Positions 8,545 through 17,858 are shown, counted from the first letter of the stretch. The stretch: 64,000 nucleotides of DNA from Neofamilia massiliensis (GCF_001299475.1 NZ_CYUJ01000002.1:682001-746000); one strand, 5' to 3'. The notes: generated by a model from the letters alone, not told the origin. Program-made: numbers and translations.

Positions 8545-9524
8545 TGAGATTTGAAAAAATTATAGGAAACGAAAGTATATTAAAGAGCTTAGAGGACATG
8601 GTTTTAGCTGATAGGATCAACCATGCCCTTTTATTTGAAGGCCCAGCTGGCATAGGGAAAAAATATACAGCAAAAGTTTTTTCTAAGTCAATTTTGTGTG
8701 AGGATGAAGTCGACAAGCCTTGTGGCATCTGTCCGCAATGTAAGCAATTTGACTCTGATTCAAACCCAGACTTTTTATTTGTAGAGCCTATAGGAGATGT
8801 AATAAAAAAAGAACAAATTCAAGACCTTATTGAATTTTTGTCTATAAGACCCTTTGATAGCAAGTACAAAATTGCCCTAATAGAAAGCTTTGATAAGGCT
8901 ACAACTGAAGCTCAAAATGCCTTTTTAAAAACCCTTGAAGAAGGTCCTGACTATGGAATAATTATTTTACTTTCTGAAAACAATAAAAATATTTTAGAGA
9001 CAGTTTTATCTAGGGTAAAAAGTTATTACTTTGCTCCTATAGAAAGTTCAAAAATAATAGAATACTTAGTTGATAACTATAACATTACTGACAAAGAAGC
9101 AAACTTTTATGCCAAGTATTCAAACGGCTCAATTGGGTTGGCAATAAAAATGGCCAAAGACCCAGACTTTAATGAAAAAAGACTAAAAAACTTAGAAATA
9201 TTTCACAGGGCCCTAATGGGGGAAAAAGACTTTGTTCTTAGTGAGATAAAAAGTTTTAAAGACCAAGACAATATAGACCTTGTCTTAGATATGTATCTTT
9301 CTTGGTTAAGAGACCTTTTAATTTATAAGGAAACTAAGGATAGGTTTTATTTATATAACTCAGACTTAGAAAAGAAACTTGTAGGCCAAAGTAATTTAGA
9401 TTATGAATTTATAAACTATGTAAAAGAAAAAATTATAAAGCTAAAGTCAATATTAAAATTTAATGTAAATAAGGACTTGGCTTTAGACTTATTTTTTATT
9501 GATATATTGGAGGAATGTCAGTGA
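8544..9524 (+). CDS. holB: DNA polymerase III subunit delta'
   Basis: HolB is a non-hydrolysing subunit of the clamp loader. The 326-residue protein opens with NHALLFEGPAGIGKK, a degenerate P-loop. It has the zinc module with four Cys (CEDEVDKPCGICPQC), the LKTLEEGP motif and the SRVKSY arginine-finger region. The C-terminal collar domain is present. The start overlaps the stop of the DarA paralogue by one base, and the end overlaps ricT. This matches Bacillus holB in order. Confidence 0.93.
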   Translation: MRFEKIIGNESILKSLEDMVLADRINHALLFEGPAGIGKKYTAKVFSKSILCEDEVDKPCGICPQCKQFDSDSNPDFLFVEPIGDVIKKEQIQDLIEFLSIRPFDSKYKIALIESFDKATTEAQNAFLKTLEEGPDYGIIILLSENNKNILETVLSRVKSYYFAPIESSKIIEYLVDNYNITDKEANFYAKYSNGSIGLAIKMAKDPDFNEKRLKNLEIFHRALMGEKDFVLSEIKSFKDQDNIDLVLDMYLSWLRDLLIYKETKDRFYLYNSDLEKKLVGQSNLDYEFINYVKEKIIKLKSILKFNVNKDLALDLFFIDILEECQ

Positions 9525-10354
9525 ATAAGGCAATAGGTGTTAGGTTTAAATGTGCCGGAAAAGTTTATTACTTTTCACCTAACGGTTTAGATATAAAAAG
9601 AGGAAACAAGGTAATAGTTGAAACATCCAGGGGAATTGAGTACGGCTCATGTGTTACAGAAATTCTAGATGCAGATATTCTAAAACTTGAAAGTCCTCTT
9701 AAAGATGTAATTAGAATAGCCAGTGAAGAAGATAATCAAACTCATTGGGAAAATTTAAAAAAGGCCAAAGAAGCTGAGAAAATTTGTAGGGAAAAAATAG
9801 AAGAACATAAAATAGATATGAAACTATCATCTGCAGAATATACTTTTGATAACAACAAGCTTTTATTTTACTTCACCTCTGACGACAGAGTAGACTTTAG
9901 AGAACTTGTAAAAGATTTGGCAGCTATTTTTAAAACTAGAATAGAACTTAGACAAATTGGTGTTAGAGACGAGGCGAAAATAATTGGAACTATGGGCTAC
10001 TGTGGTAGAGAATCATGCTGCTCAACTTTTCTTTGCGACTTTAATCCAGTGACAATTAAAATGGCCAAAGATCAAAGTTTTTCCCTAAATCCAAGTAAGA
10101 TTTCAGGTATTTGTGGCAGGCTAATGTGTTGTCTTGCTTATGAACAAGAAGCCTATGAATACGCCCTAAAGAAAATGCCAAAAATTGGAACTGTTGTTAA
10201 TACAAAATTTGGACCAGGAACTGTGGCCCAAGTTTCCCCACTTCAAGAAATGATAAAGGTAAAATTTGTTGAAGATGACGAAATTAATATAGAAAACATT
10301 CATCTAGATGACCTAATTACTGACGACGAAATTGATAACAACAATCAATTCTAA
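9521..10354 (+). CDS. ricT: RicT/YaaT, PSP1-domain regulatory iron-sulfur protein
   Basis: RicT is part of the RicAFT complex, which affects RNase Y-dependent mRNA maturation in Bacillus. The 277-residue protein starts with the PSP1 core (GVRFKCAGKVYYFSPNG). It has a Cys-rich segment (GYCGRESCCSTFLCDF, later GRLMCCLAYE) that ligates Fe-S clusters in the Bacillus complex. I chose the GTG at 9521, eight bases after GGAGG and overlapping the holB TGA. The ATG at 9515 sits directly on the Shine-Dalgarno. rny, its likely functional partner, is also in this window at about 50.4 kb. Confidence 0.92.
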   Translation: MNKAIGVRFKCAGKVYYFSPNGLDIKRGNKVIVETSRGIEYGSCVTEILDADILKLESPLKDVIRIASEEDNQTHWENLKKAKEAEKICREKIEEHKIDMKLSSAEYTFDNNKLLFYFTSDDRVDFRELVKDLAAIFKTRIELRQIGVRDEAKIIGTMGYCGRESCCSTFLCDFNPVTIKMAKDQSFSLNPSKISGICGRLMCCLAYEQEAYEYALKKMPKIGTVVNTKFGPGTVAQVSPLQEMIKVKFVEDDEINIENIHLDDLITDDEIDNNNQF

Positions 10355-10378
10355 ACCAGTTAATTACACAGATTTTAC

Positions 10379-10407
10379 TTGAAAAATTTTAGACTCTGTT
10401 GTATAAT
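10379..10407 (+). promoter_or_regulatory. Sigma-A-type promoter for ferredoxin
   Basis: TTGAAA (10379-10384), a 17-bp spacer and TATAAT (10402-10407), 35 bp before the ferredoxin start. Confidence 0.85.
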
Positions 10408-10441
10408 GTAATCAACAAAAATAATAGGAGGTATGTTAATT

Positions 10442-10609
10442 ATGGCATATGTAATTCATGATAACTGTACAGCATGTGGAGATTGCAAACCTGAATGCCC
10501 AACTGAAGCTATTTCAGCAGGAGACATTTATGTAATTGATCCAGATACTTGTATCGATTGTGGAATGTGTGCAGATGTTTGCGCAGTAGGAGCACCACAA
10601 GCAGAATAA
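10442..10609 (+). CDS. Clostridial-type 2[4Fe-4S] ferredoxin
   Basis: A 55-residue electron carrier. It has two CxxCxxCxxxCP-type clusters: CTACGDCKPECP near the N-terminus and CIDCGMCADVCA near the C-terminus. The sequence between and after them (TEAISAGD, VGAPQAE) is typical of clostridial ferredoxins that serve pyruvate:ferredoxin oxidoreductase and hydrogenase. The ATG at 10442 was chosen over the in-frame ATG at 10433, which lies only one base after the AGGAGGT site. It is a single-gene unit with its own promoter and terminator. Confidence 0.96.
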   Translation: MAYVIHDNCTACGDCKPECPTEAISAGDIYVIDPDTCIDCGMCADVCAVGAPQAE

Positions 10610-10629
10610 TTAAAAAGTACTTATAAAAG

Positions 10630-10659
10630 ATCAGCTTAAATTTTTAGGCTGATTTTTTT
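10630..10659 (+). terminator. Terminator after ferredoxin
   Basis: A hairpin (ATCAGCTTAAA against TTTAGGCTGAT, one G-T pair) is followed by seven T residues. Confidence 0.85.
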
Positions 10660-10841
10660 GTTGGGGAACTTTGCTAAAAAATTAAAAACACTTTACATAC
10701 AAAAATCACTATTGTAACAAAAACGTAATAATGGATGACATTGCCAATGCTACAATTAAAGTATAAGAAAATCTTAATATAAAAAGAAAACTTTTAAAGA
10801 TTTGCAAACGTTGAAAAGAAAAAGAATATGGAGGAAGAAAG

Positions 10842-13800
10842 ATGAGCAAACTTATTAAAAAAGAAGTAAAAATAATGTCAGCAATAATTTTCGCTTTGTT
10901 AATGGTTTTTACTTCAAGTCTAATTAATGTTTTTGCTATGGATAAGACACTAAAAAATGTAGAGTTAGATTATTTTGCAAATACAATAATTGACTTAGAT
11001 AATTCTGAATTACCAGCAGAGAATAATAATATTGATATTGAAAATAATTCAATAATTCCAGTTGAAAATTCATTATTAGAAGTAAATTTAACTAAAAAGC
11101 CTATATCATTAAGGAGTGGCAATCCTTTAGAAGAGAAAGCAATCACTCTTATTAAAGAAAGAGAAGCCATTGGCGACTACGACACTTTAAATCAAGCCAT
11201 CAACAAAATGTATGAGCTTACAAACGGCGGCTCGAAATTCAATTTTATCGTTCAGGTAAATAAGGACATTGACTTATCGGAATACACTCAGTTTGGCTTT
11301 CCCTACGGTACAGCGACATTAACAAGTAAGGACCCGGCGAGCCCTAGGACCATCAAGGCGAAAAATTTAGTAAACGATAGAGTGTTTGATGTTGTTAACG
11401 GGGCTCATCTCACCGTGGAAAATATTATTATCGACGGAAACAAAGAAAAGCGTCTGCTTTGGGTGGATGGCAGTGAAAAAAATCCTACCGACCTGACCAT
11501 CAACAAGGGCACCGTTTTGCAAAACGGAAAAGGTGACAATGGAGGTGCTATCTTTTGCCAAGATGTAGGCAATGTGACCATCAACGGCGGGGAAATTAGA
11601 AATAATGAAGCCACAGGTAATGGTGGTGCCATTTGCTATATCGGCAAGGGAACCTTGACCATTAACGGCGGCGAAATCTATGGTAATAAAGTCCCGTCAG
11701 GAAATGGCGGAGCAATTGTTTTACAAGGAAAAGGTTTAATTAACGGCGGTAAAATATATGAAAACGTCGCGAGAAACGGAGGAGGTATTTCCACAGGCAA
11801 TAACGCAAACCTTGATATTACAGGCGGCGAAATCTATGGGAACTCCGCGTCCTATGCCGGCGGTGGAGTTTATTGTGGAGGTAACTCAAAAGTTAAGCTT
11901 TCCGGTGGACAAGTTTCTAAAAACACAGGAAAATACGGCGGTGGCGTAACAGCCGTATATAACAGTGAGTTTATTATGGAAGGCAACAGTGTTATTTCAG
12001 AGAATGAGGCCGAAAGAGGAGGAGGCATTTATGCTTGGGGAAGTAAATATGGGCAACCTACTTGTAATCTGAAATCCGGAACAATAGAAAAAAATGGTGC
12101 ACCTTATGGGGGAGGCATCTTTCTACAATCGCAGAATGCTACAATAAGCGGTGTCGTAATTCAAGAAAACGTCGCAAACTTTGGCGGCGGTATTTATTCA
12201 AGTTTACCTGCCGGCGAAACCCTAACTGTTGACGGTGCGAAGTTATATAAAAATGAAGCGAGATCCGGTGGAGGAGTGTGCTTAACTAAAAAAGGCGGCA
12301 GCTTGAACTTTAAAAATGCTGAATTTAAAGAAAACAAAGCCTATTATGGCGGCGGCATCTGGACGAGTAACACCATGACCATAGAAAATACAACTTTTAC
12401 AGGCAATGAGGCCATGAAATCCGACGAACCTGGAGATGCTGAAGGAAATCCTCAAAATTTAGGCCACGGGGGAGCTATTTATGTAAATACAAGATTGGCT
12501 GACGACGGAGTCGTTACGGTAGACGGCTGTACATTTACCAATAACAAGGCTGATAAATCAGGCGGAGCTATTTCTGTCGATGAAACCCACGGGCTATTAA
12601 AAGTAATCAACAATACTGTTTTTGATGGAAACCAAGCAACTGGTGAATTGGGACACGGCGGTGCAATATATAGTAATCTTCATGCCTATATGCCAGAATA
12701 TGATGACGGATCTACAGGTGGTCTGGTACAACCACCGACAGCAAAAGATTATTATTATAATATAAATACAGATGCAACAACTGTATTTAAAAATAATAAG
12801 GCCTTTAAAACATTTACACCACCAAGTACAAAGGATGAATTTGTTAAACTTTTATACAAATCAACATCTCATCCAGGCACTAAATATGATCATCCTCTAA
12901 ATAATGATGATGTCAATTTAATTGTATTTAAAGAAGTAATATTTGATAAAAATTACGATACAGAAAATCCGATTCATGATGCATTTTTATTATTAGAAAA
13001 GAGCAAATTAGAAGATTTTCCTGTTGATCCTGTAAGAGATGGATATATTTTCAAGGGATGGAACACTCAAAAAGACGGCAAAGGCACAGAGTTTAAACCG
13101 GGCACTGTCATTGAAAATGACATCACTGTTTATGCTCAATGGGAAGAAGAGAAAAAACCAAAGCCACAACCAGAGCCAAAGCCAGAACCACAACCACAAG
13201 AAAACTATATAAACTACGACTTTATCTTTAGTCCAGTCTTAAACCTAGAAGATCACTACCAATATCTAATAGGCTACGAAGACCAAAGCTTTAGGCCAGA
13301 AAACAATATGACTAGAGAAGAAGTAGCAGTGATGTTTTCAAGATTACTAAAAAACAGACCAATCAAAGGAAAAGTTTACTCTTATGACTATTCAGATGTT
13401 GAAAATGACAGATGGTCAATAACAGCAATTTCATATATGAACGAGCTAGGAATAATAAAAGGCTATCCAGACGGAACTTTTAAGCCTACAAGGAGCATAA
13501 GCCGTGCAGAATTTGCAGCAATAGCAACAAGATTTTCTAAAATCACTGGCGGAAACAAAATATTCTCAGATCTTTCAAAGGACCATTGGGCCTATGACCT
13601 AATTCAAAAGGCCGCAACAGCAGGTTGGATATCAGGCTACCCAGACGGAACCTTTAAGCCAGACAGAGAAATAACAAGAGCAGAAGTAGTAACAATAACA
13701 AACAGAATGTTAAATCGCTACGCAGACGAAAACTATGTAGATAGGAACCTATATAAAATTATCCACTACACAGACATGGATAAAAGCCACTGGGCCTACT

Positions 13801-13907
13801 ATCCAGTAATCGAAGCCTCAAACGGCCATAAATTCGAACGCAAAGCAAACGGCAAAGATGAAAAATGGACTGAAGTAAACGATAGAACTTTTGTCTATGA
13901 CAAGTAA
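10842..13907 (+). CDS. Large SLH-anchored surface protein with beta-helix and InlB-type B-repeat
   Basis: A secreted, wall-attached 1021-residue protein, probably an adhesin. The signal peptide ends near residue 33 (LINVFAMD). Residues about 180-620 hold a dozen or more parallel beta-helix repeats of the form xINGGEIxxNxAxxxGGGIY. Residues about 725-770 match the Listeria-Bacteroides/InlB B-repeat (GYIFKGWN...AQW). A KPKPQPEPKPEP linker follows, then SLH modules from about 787 (GYEDQSFRPENNMTREE, GYPDGTFKPTRSISRAEF, GYPDGTFKPDREITRAE) and a final half-module. The beta-helix part (about 11170-12700) uses GGC, TCC, CCG, GCG and CGT codons and many CG dinucleotides. The N-terminal 110 codons and residues about 630-720 are AT-rich like the rest of the window, so the gene looks mosaic. 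Confidence 0.9.
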   Translation: MSKLIKKEVKIMSAIIFALLMVFTSSLINVFAMDKTLKNVELDYFANTIIDLDNSELPAENNNIDIENNSIIPVENSLLEVNLTKKPISLRSGNPLEEKAITLIKEREAIGDYDTLNQAINKMYELTNGGSKFNFIVQVNKDIDLSEYTQFGFPYGTATLTSKDPASPRTIKAKNLVNDRVFDVVNGAHLTVENIIIDGNKEKRLLWVDGSEKNPTDLTINKGTVLQNGKGDNGGAIFCQDVGNVTINGGEIRNNEATGNGGAICYIGKGTLTINGGEIYGNKVPSGNGGAIVLQGKGLINGGKIYENVARNGGGISTGNNANLDITGGEIYGNSASYAGGGVYCGGNSKVKLSGGQVSKNTGKYGGGVTAVYNSEFIMEGNSVISENEAERGGGIYAWGSKYGQPTCNLKSGTIEKNGAPYGGGIFLQSQNATISGVVIQENVANFGGGIYSSLPAGETLTVDGAKLYKNEARSGGGVCLTKKGGSLNFKNAEFKENKAYYGGGIWTSNTMTIENTTFTGNEAMKSDEPGDAEGNPQNLGHGGAIYVNTRLADDGVVTVDGCTFTNNKADKSGGAISVDETHGLLKVINNTVFDGNQATGELGHGGAIYSNLHAYMPEYDDGSTGGLVQPPTAKDYYYNINTDATTVFKNNKAFKTFTPPSTKDEFVKLLYKSTSHPGTKYDHPLNNDDVNLIVFKEVIFDKNYDTENPIHDAFLLLEKSKLEDFPVDPVRDGYIFKGWNTQKDGKGTEFKPGTVIENDITVYAQWEEEKKPKPQPEPKPEPQPQENYINYDFIFSPVLNLEDHYQYLIGYEDQSFRPENNMTREEVAVMFSRLLKNRPIKGKVYSYDYSDVENDRWSITAISYMNELGIIKGYPDGTFKPTRSISRAEFAAIATRFSKITGGNKIFSDLSKDHWAYDLIQKAATAGWISGYPDGTFKPDREITRAEVVTITNRMLNRYADENYVDRNLYKIIHYTDMDKSHWAYYPVIEASNGHKFERKANGKDEKWTEVNDRTFVYDK

Positions 13908-13928
13908 AAATATTGTAAACAAATAAGC

Positions 13929-13960
13929 AAAAAGACTCAGCACAAACCTGGGTCTTTTTT
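13929..13960 (+). terminator. Terminator after the SLH protein gene
   Basis: AAAGACTCAG (13931-13940) pairs with CTGGGTCTTT (13948-13957), with one G-T pair and a T run at the end. Confidence 0.85.
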
Positions 13961-14248
13961 AATGACTCTTTGTCAAATAGTGTTGATGAAGAGAAAATAA
14001 CTAATAAATGGCTCAGGCAAAAGCATCTGGGCCAATTTTAATTTAGCAAAACTTTTCAATTAGCAAAATAAATTTTTAATTTATAAAAATTCCTATGAAG
14101 AAAATTATTAAAGAAGATTAAAATTAGAAAAAGCAAAATCCTTAGACAAAATCTGAGATTAAAAGATTTTTGCTCTAAAGTAATTCTGTAAGGAAGTTTT
14201 ATTTATGGTAAAATATAAGTAAGAAATAAAAGAAAGTAGGAAAAATAA
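13961..14248. other. Gene-free spacer with several inverted repeats
   Basis: No coding sequence is seen. A second hairpin (GGCTCAG at 14010-14016 with CTGGGCC at 14027-14033) follows the terminator but has no clean T run. Further on, AGCAAAATC (14132-14140) can pair with GATTTTTGCT (14165-14174), enclosing a smaller CTTAGA/TCTGAG stem. An extended -10 element, TGGTAAAAT at 14206-14214, lies 35 bp before rsmI and is its probable promoter. The nested stems could be a structured leader or chance in AT-rich DNA. Confidence 0.5.
14206..14214 (+). promoter_or_regulatory. Extended -10 promoter before rsmI
   Basis: TGGTAAAAT carries the TGN extension; the -35 position is poor. It would start the long rsmI-nurA-herA-glg-rpoN-gapA transcript. 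Confidence 0.55.
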
Positions 14249-15061
14249 TTGAAGGGAATTTATTTATGTCCAACTCCAATTGGAAACTTAGATGACATTA
14301 CTTTAAGAACTTTAAAAACTTTAGAAAATATAGACATCATCGCCTGTGAGGATACCAGAGTATCTAAGGCCTTGTTAGACCATTATAATATTAAAAAGCC
14401 TTTAATTTCCTACCATAAATTTAATTATATGACTAAGATTCCTGAAATTATAAATGACCTTGAAGATGGAAAGACCTATGCCTTTATTTCAGATGCAGGT
14501 ATGCCAGGAATTTCAGATCCAGGAACAGAAATTTTATCTGCTTGTATTGAAAGAGACATTCCAATAAACGTGTTACCTGGTCCAAGTGCCTTTGTAGTTG
14601 GCCTAGTTCTTTCAGGATTATCAACTGATAGATTTACTTTCATTGGATTTTTGCCAGAAAAGTCCAATCAAAGAATTAAAGAATTAGAAGAATTAAAGAC
14701 CAAAAAGGAGACCCTAATATTTTATGAGGCTCCACACAGAATCCATAAATTTTTAAAAGACCTTTATCAAGTCTTTGGCAATAGGAAAGTTTCAATTTCC
14801 AGAGAAATAAGTAAATATTACGAAGAAACTATTAGAAAAGACTTAGTTGACCTAGTTGAAGATGAAGACTTAGTCAAAGCCAAGGGAGAGTTTGTAGTTG
14901 TTGTTGAAGGCTACCAAGAAAAAGAAATAGAAGTCAATATAGAAGCCGAGCTTCAAAAGTTATTAGACCGTGGTCTTTCAAAAAAAGATGCAGTCAAAGA
15001 AGTTTCTAAGAACTTTAATATAAAAAAGAATTTAGTTTATGAAAAGAGCCTTGACCTATAA
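14249..15061 (+). CDS. rsmI: 16S rRNA (cytidine1402-2'-O)-methyltransferase RsmI
   Basis: RsmI 2'-O-methylates C1402 of 16S rRNA in the decoding centre. The 270-residue protein shows the tetrapyrrole-methylase fold motifs CPTPIGNLDDIT at the start, ACEDTR, SDAGMPGISDPG and LPGPSAF, then the C-terminal helical domain. It begins with a TTG codon after GTAGGAAAA, which gives the normal family N-terminus. Its last base overlaps the nurA ATG. Confidence 0.96.
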   Translation: MKGIYLCPTPIGNLDDITLRTLKTLENIDIIACEDTRVSKALLDHYNIKKPLISYHKFNYMTKIPEIINDLEDGKTYAFISDAGMPGISDPGTEILSACIERDIPINVLPGPSAFVVGLVLSGLSTDRFTFIGFLPEKSNQRIKELEELKTKKETLIFYEAPHRIHKFLKDLYQVFGNRKVSISREISKYYEETIRKDLVDLVEDEDLVKAKGEFVVVVEGYQEKEIEVNIEAELQKLLDRGLSKKDAVKEVSKNFNIKKNLVYEKSLDL

Positions 15062-16005
15062 TGGAAAGTTTAAATATAAAATTAGCAGAAAAAATGAAAG
15101 AATTAAATAATAAGCTTGGCTATGACCTAAGTAATATTAAGAACTTTAACAGAGATTATTTAAGGGACCAACTTAAATGTTATGGCAGTTTTATTAATTT
15201 AAGAAAACTTGAAAGAGACGAGCTTGAAAAATTTTCTAAAATGGCTTGCATTGACGGGTCAGTAAATAGGTTTGGGTCATCTCATCCTCACTATATAGAT
15301 GTTTATCAGGGCCTTGCTAAGGTTAGTAAGTCCTCTTTAGCAGATGTAATTTTATCAGATGTTTATAGCCCTTTAACTTCTAATCTTTCTGATGACGAAG
15401 AAGACTTAAAGAAAAAACTTTTAGCCAGGATTGAAATTTTAACAGGCCTTGAAACTTTAAAGACCTATGACCTAGATTATCTCTTAATGGATGGAAATTT
15501 AATTCGCTATACCATTGAAGACAAGGAAAATTTTGACAAGTTAATTGGCCTGTGTTTAGAAAAAAATGTACTCCTAGCAGGTTTTATTAAAGAGCCAAAG
15601 ACCAACATTCTTGGCGAACTTATTTTTAAAGACAGCCAGGAAATAAAACTTTATGACAAAGACATTCTATATGGAATTTTAAATGAAGGAGAAGGGTATA
15701 TTTTAGATGACAGCTACAATAAAAAAGTAGACCAAGGCTTTTCGTCAATGTTTTTAAGGATGGCATCTTATCCAGGTGTAACTGGCCTTGAAGTTTTAGA
15801 AGGACAAAGGGCAAACCTATATAATATTGCCAACCTTTGTTACAGCCTAACTCCACAAATGTCTAGGGGAGTTCCACTTATAATTGACATGGTAGACAAG
15901 GAAGTAAAAATAGACGATAAGTTAATGCGAGAAATCGTTTTAGCATATTTAGATAGTGACCTAGTAGAAAGATTTTTTAGAAGTGAAAGAAGTATGAGGA
16001 GATAA
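15061..16005 (+). CDS. nurA: NurA-domain nuclease
   Basis: NurA is a Mn-dependent 5'-3' and endo-nuclease that works with the HerA translocase in DNA end resection in archaea and some bacteria. The 314-residue protein has the NurA motif I (CIDGS, Asp65), a second acidic motif (LLMDGNL, Asp144), and a C-terminal VPLIIDMVDKEV segment that may supply another metal ligand. The stop of rsmI overlaps its ATG, and herA starts at the next base after its stop. That strict pairing is strong support. Family identity rests on the motifs and the HerA partner, as overall NurA conservation is low. Confidence 0.8.
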   Translation: MESLNIKLAEKMKELNNKLGYDLSNIKNFNRDYLRDQLKCYGSFINLRKLERDELEKFSKMACIDGSVNRFGSSHPHYIDVYQGLAKVSKSSLADVILSDVYSPLTSNLSDDEEDLKKKLLARIEILTGLETLKTYDLDYLLMDGNLIRYTIEDKENFDKLIGLCLEKNVLLAGFIKEPKTNILGELIFKDSQEIKLYDKDILYGILNEGEGYILDDSYNKKVDQGFSSMFLRMASYPGVTGLEVLEGQRANLYNIANLCYSLTPQMSRGVPLIIDMVDKEVKIDDKLMREIVLAYLDSDLVERFFRSERSMRR

Positions 16006-17847
16006 ATGGACGATATGAAAGTTCTAGGGCTTACAAGTTCATCTGAGTTTTATGTAGGCTCTAAGGAGAGAAATTTTAGAATAAATGAATACCTAATTGT
16101 TGAAGACAAGAGACAGGGAAGTCTAGTCTTTGAAGTTATGGAAGCAAATACCTATAACAGGTACCTGCCTTTAAATATTGGTGGGGACTTAGTTGACTCC
16201 TCTGTAATAGAATCCCTTCAAGCCATTGGCTATATAGTTGACGACGAAACAGTTTACATAGGTAAGTGCCGATTATTAAATGAAGCTTCTTATCCAATTG
16301 AAACTGGGTCTAGGGTTAGAGAACCAAAATTCGATGAAATAAAATCTTTTTTATTAAATGGCAACTTAGACTCATCCTTACTTTTAGGGGCCATAAAAAA
16401 CACAGACAAGGTCTATAACCAAATGGATGAAAGTTTAAAAAATCTCTACCATACCTTAGAAGATAGTATTTCTTATCAAGGAGATGTTCCATTTTTATTT
16501 AATATAAACGAGATGAATCAATATCCTCATATTGGAGTCTTTGGAGGATCTGGATCAGGAAAGTCTTATGGCCTTAGGGTCTTTATAGAAGAATTAATGA
16601 AAAAGAGAATACCAACAATAATCTTTGACCCTCATTATGAAATGGACTTTCAACTGAATTCTGAAAATCCATCGGCAAAAACTTCTTATGGCGACAACTA
16701 TAATACTTTTGTTATCGGCCAAGATGTTGGAATTGACTTTAAAGATGTTAGGCCAGCTGATTTAAAGAGACTGCTTTCATCAACTAGCCAACTAACAGAG
16801 CCAATGGAGTCTTCAATAGACTTACTTTATAGCCACTTTGGCCTAGGTAAGGGACCTGCTGATATAAGGACCTTTGAATTATTAATTGACGATCTTTTAG
16901 AAATGAAGAGCTTTTCATCTGCTGATGCTATCCAAACTGAAATTAACAATAGCACAGGAGAAACTCAGGCTAAATACAATAGACTTTTAAGCCTCTATAA
17001 AAAGTATGATAAAAAAACCAACGAAAGTACTTTGAGAGGCTTATCGTGGAGGATTAGGTCTTTAATAAACGATGGAGTATTTACTAGAGATTCGCAGGAG
17101 GTTGCTGAGACTTTATTTGCAGGAAAAACTGCAGTAATCCAAGGTTCAACAAGACTTTTACAAGTTTATGGTTCTTACCTAATGAGTAAGTTTTATAATA
17201 ACAGAAGGTCTTACAAGGACAAGGACCTAGATTATTTTCCACCATTTGTAATTGTTACAGATGAGGCCCACGAGTTTGCACCTAAGGGTCTGCCTAAACC
17301 TTCAAAGTCAATTATAAAAGAAATTGCCCAAGAGGGGAGAAAGTATGGAGTATTTTTAGTCTTAGCAACTCAAAGACCAACTCTCTTAGATGAAACAGTT
17401 ACTGCCCAATTAAATTCTAAATTTATTTTTAGAACAGTTAGGGCCACAGACATTCAAACTATTAGAGAAGAAACTGATATTTCATCTGAAGAGGCAAAGA
17501 GACTGCCTTATTTAAAAACAGGTGACCTTTTTGCATCTATTGCATCAATGGGCAGGACAATATTTTCTAGGGTTAGACTGGCAGAGACCATAAAACCAAA
17601 TATGGAAAATCCTTTTGATGAACTTAGAAAAATGGCAGACGAAACAGATGATAAATTTTTTAAACTTATTGAAGGAGAGCTACCGATTTCATCAACAGAC
17701 CTACTACCTCTAATAGAAATTTTAGAGAGAAATGGTATGAAAATGAACGTAAATATTTTAGAAGACAAACTTAACGACCTTGTATCTAAGGGCAGGTTAG
17801 AAAAAGAATCTGGCATATTTGGAGATGAATTTAAACTTAAAAAATAG
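16006..17847 (+). CDS. herA: HerA-like ATPase/DNA translocase (DUF87 family)
   Basis: HerA is a hexameric FtsK-superfamily motor that pumps DNA and activates NurA. The 613-residue protein has an N-terminal beta-barrel-like region (about 1-100), Walker A GGSGSGKS (residues 180-187) and Walker B FVIVTDEAHEFAP (around 415). It then has the sensor segment LATQRPTLLDETV and a C-terminal winged-helix-like tail. The order nurA-herA with no spacing argues for a complex. It is flanked by rsmI and glgB, not by defence genes, so a housekeeping repair role is more likely than phage defence. Confidence 0.88.
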   Translation: MDDMKVLGLTSSSEFYVGSKERNFRINEYLIVEDKRQGSLVFEVMEANTYNRYLPLNIGGDLVDSSVIESLQAIGYIVDDETVYIGKCRLLNEASYPIETGSRVREPKFDEIKSFLLNGNLDSSLLLGAIKNTDKVYNQMDESLKNLYHTLEDSISYQGDVPFLFNINEMNQYPHIGVFGGSGSGKSYGLRVFIEELMKKRIPTIIFDPHYEMDFQLNSENPSAKTSYGDNYNTFVIGQDVGIDFKDVRPADLKRLLSSTSQLTEPMESSIDLLYSHFGLGKGPADIRTFELLIDDLLEMKSFSSADAIQTEINNSTGETQAKYNRLLSLYKKYDKKTNESTLRGLSWRIRSLINDGVFTRDSQEVAETLFAGKTAVIQGSTRLLQVYGSYLMSKFYNNRRSYKDKDLDYFPPFVIVTDEAHEFAPKGLPKPSKSIIKEIAQEGRKYGVFLVLATQRPTLLDETVTAQLNSKFIFRTVRATDIQTIREETDISSEEAKRLPYLKTGDLFASIASMGRTIFSRVRLAETIKPNMENPFDELRKMADETDDKFFKLIEGELPISSTDLLPLIEILERNGMKMNVNILEDKLNDLVSKGRLEKESGIFGDEFKLKK

Positions 17848-17858
17848 GAGGAGGTCCT

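Noticed and set aside
10660-10841. Sigma-54 (-24/-12) promoter before the SLH gene or elsewhere
   Set aside because: I looked for GG-N10-GC elements in the spacers. The nearest pattern here has the wrong spacing, and no other spacer gave a convincing match by eye.
11390-12680. DNA-level tandem repeats or a CRISPR-like array in the adhesin gene
   Set aside because: The periodicity is protein beta-helix repeats with divergent codons. Spacers and repeats of fixed length are absent. No CRISPR array was seen in the window.
13008-13199. A Trp/Leu-rich open frame on the minus strand
   Set aside because: It is the shadow of the Pro/Lys/Glu linker of the SLH protein and has no ribosome binding site.
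14132-14174. A riboswitch or structured RNA before rsmI
   Set aside because: Nested stems can be drawn but match no known riboswitch that I can recognise, and the AT-rich pairing may be chance. It is kept only as a note in the spacer entry.
15061-17847. A HerA-based phage defence island
   Set aside because: The flanks are rsmI and glgB in a tight housekeeping run with host-like composition, and no other defence genes, integrase or transposase are nearby.
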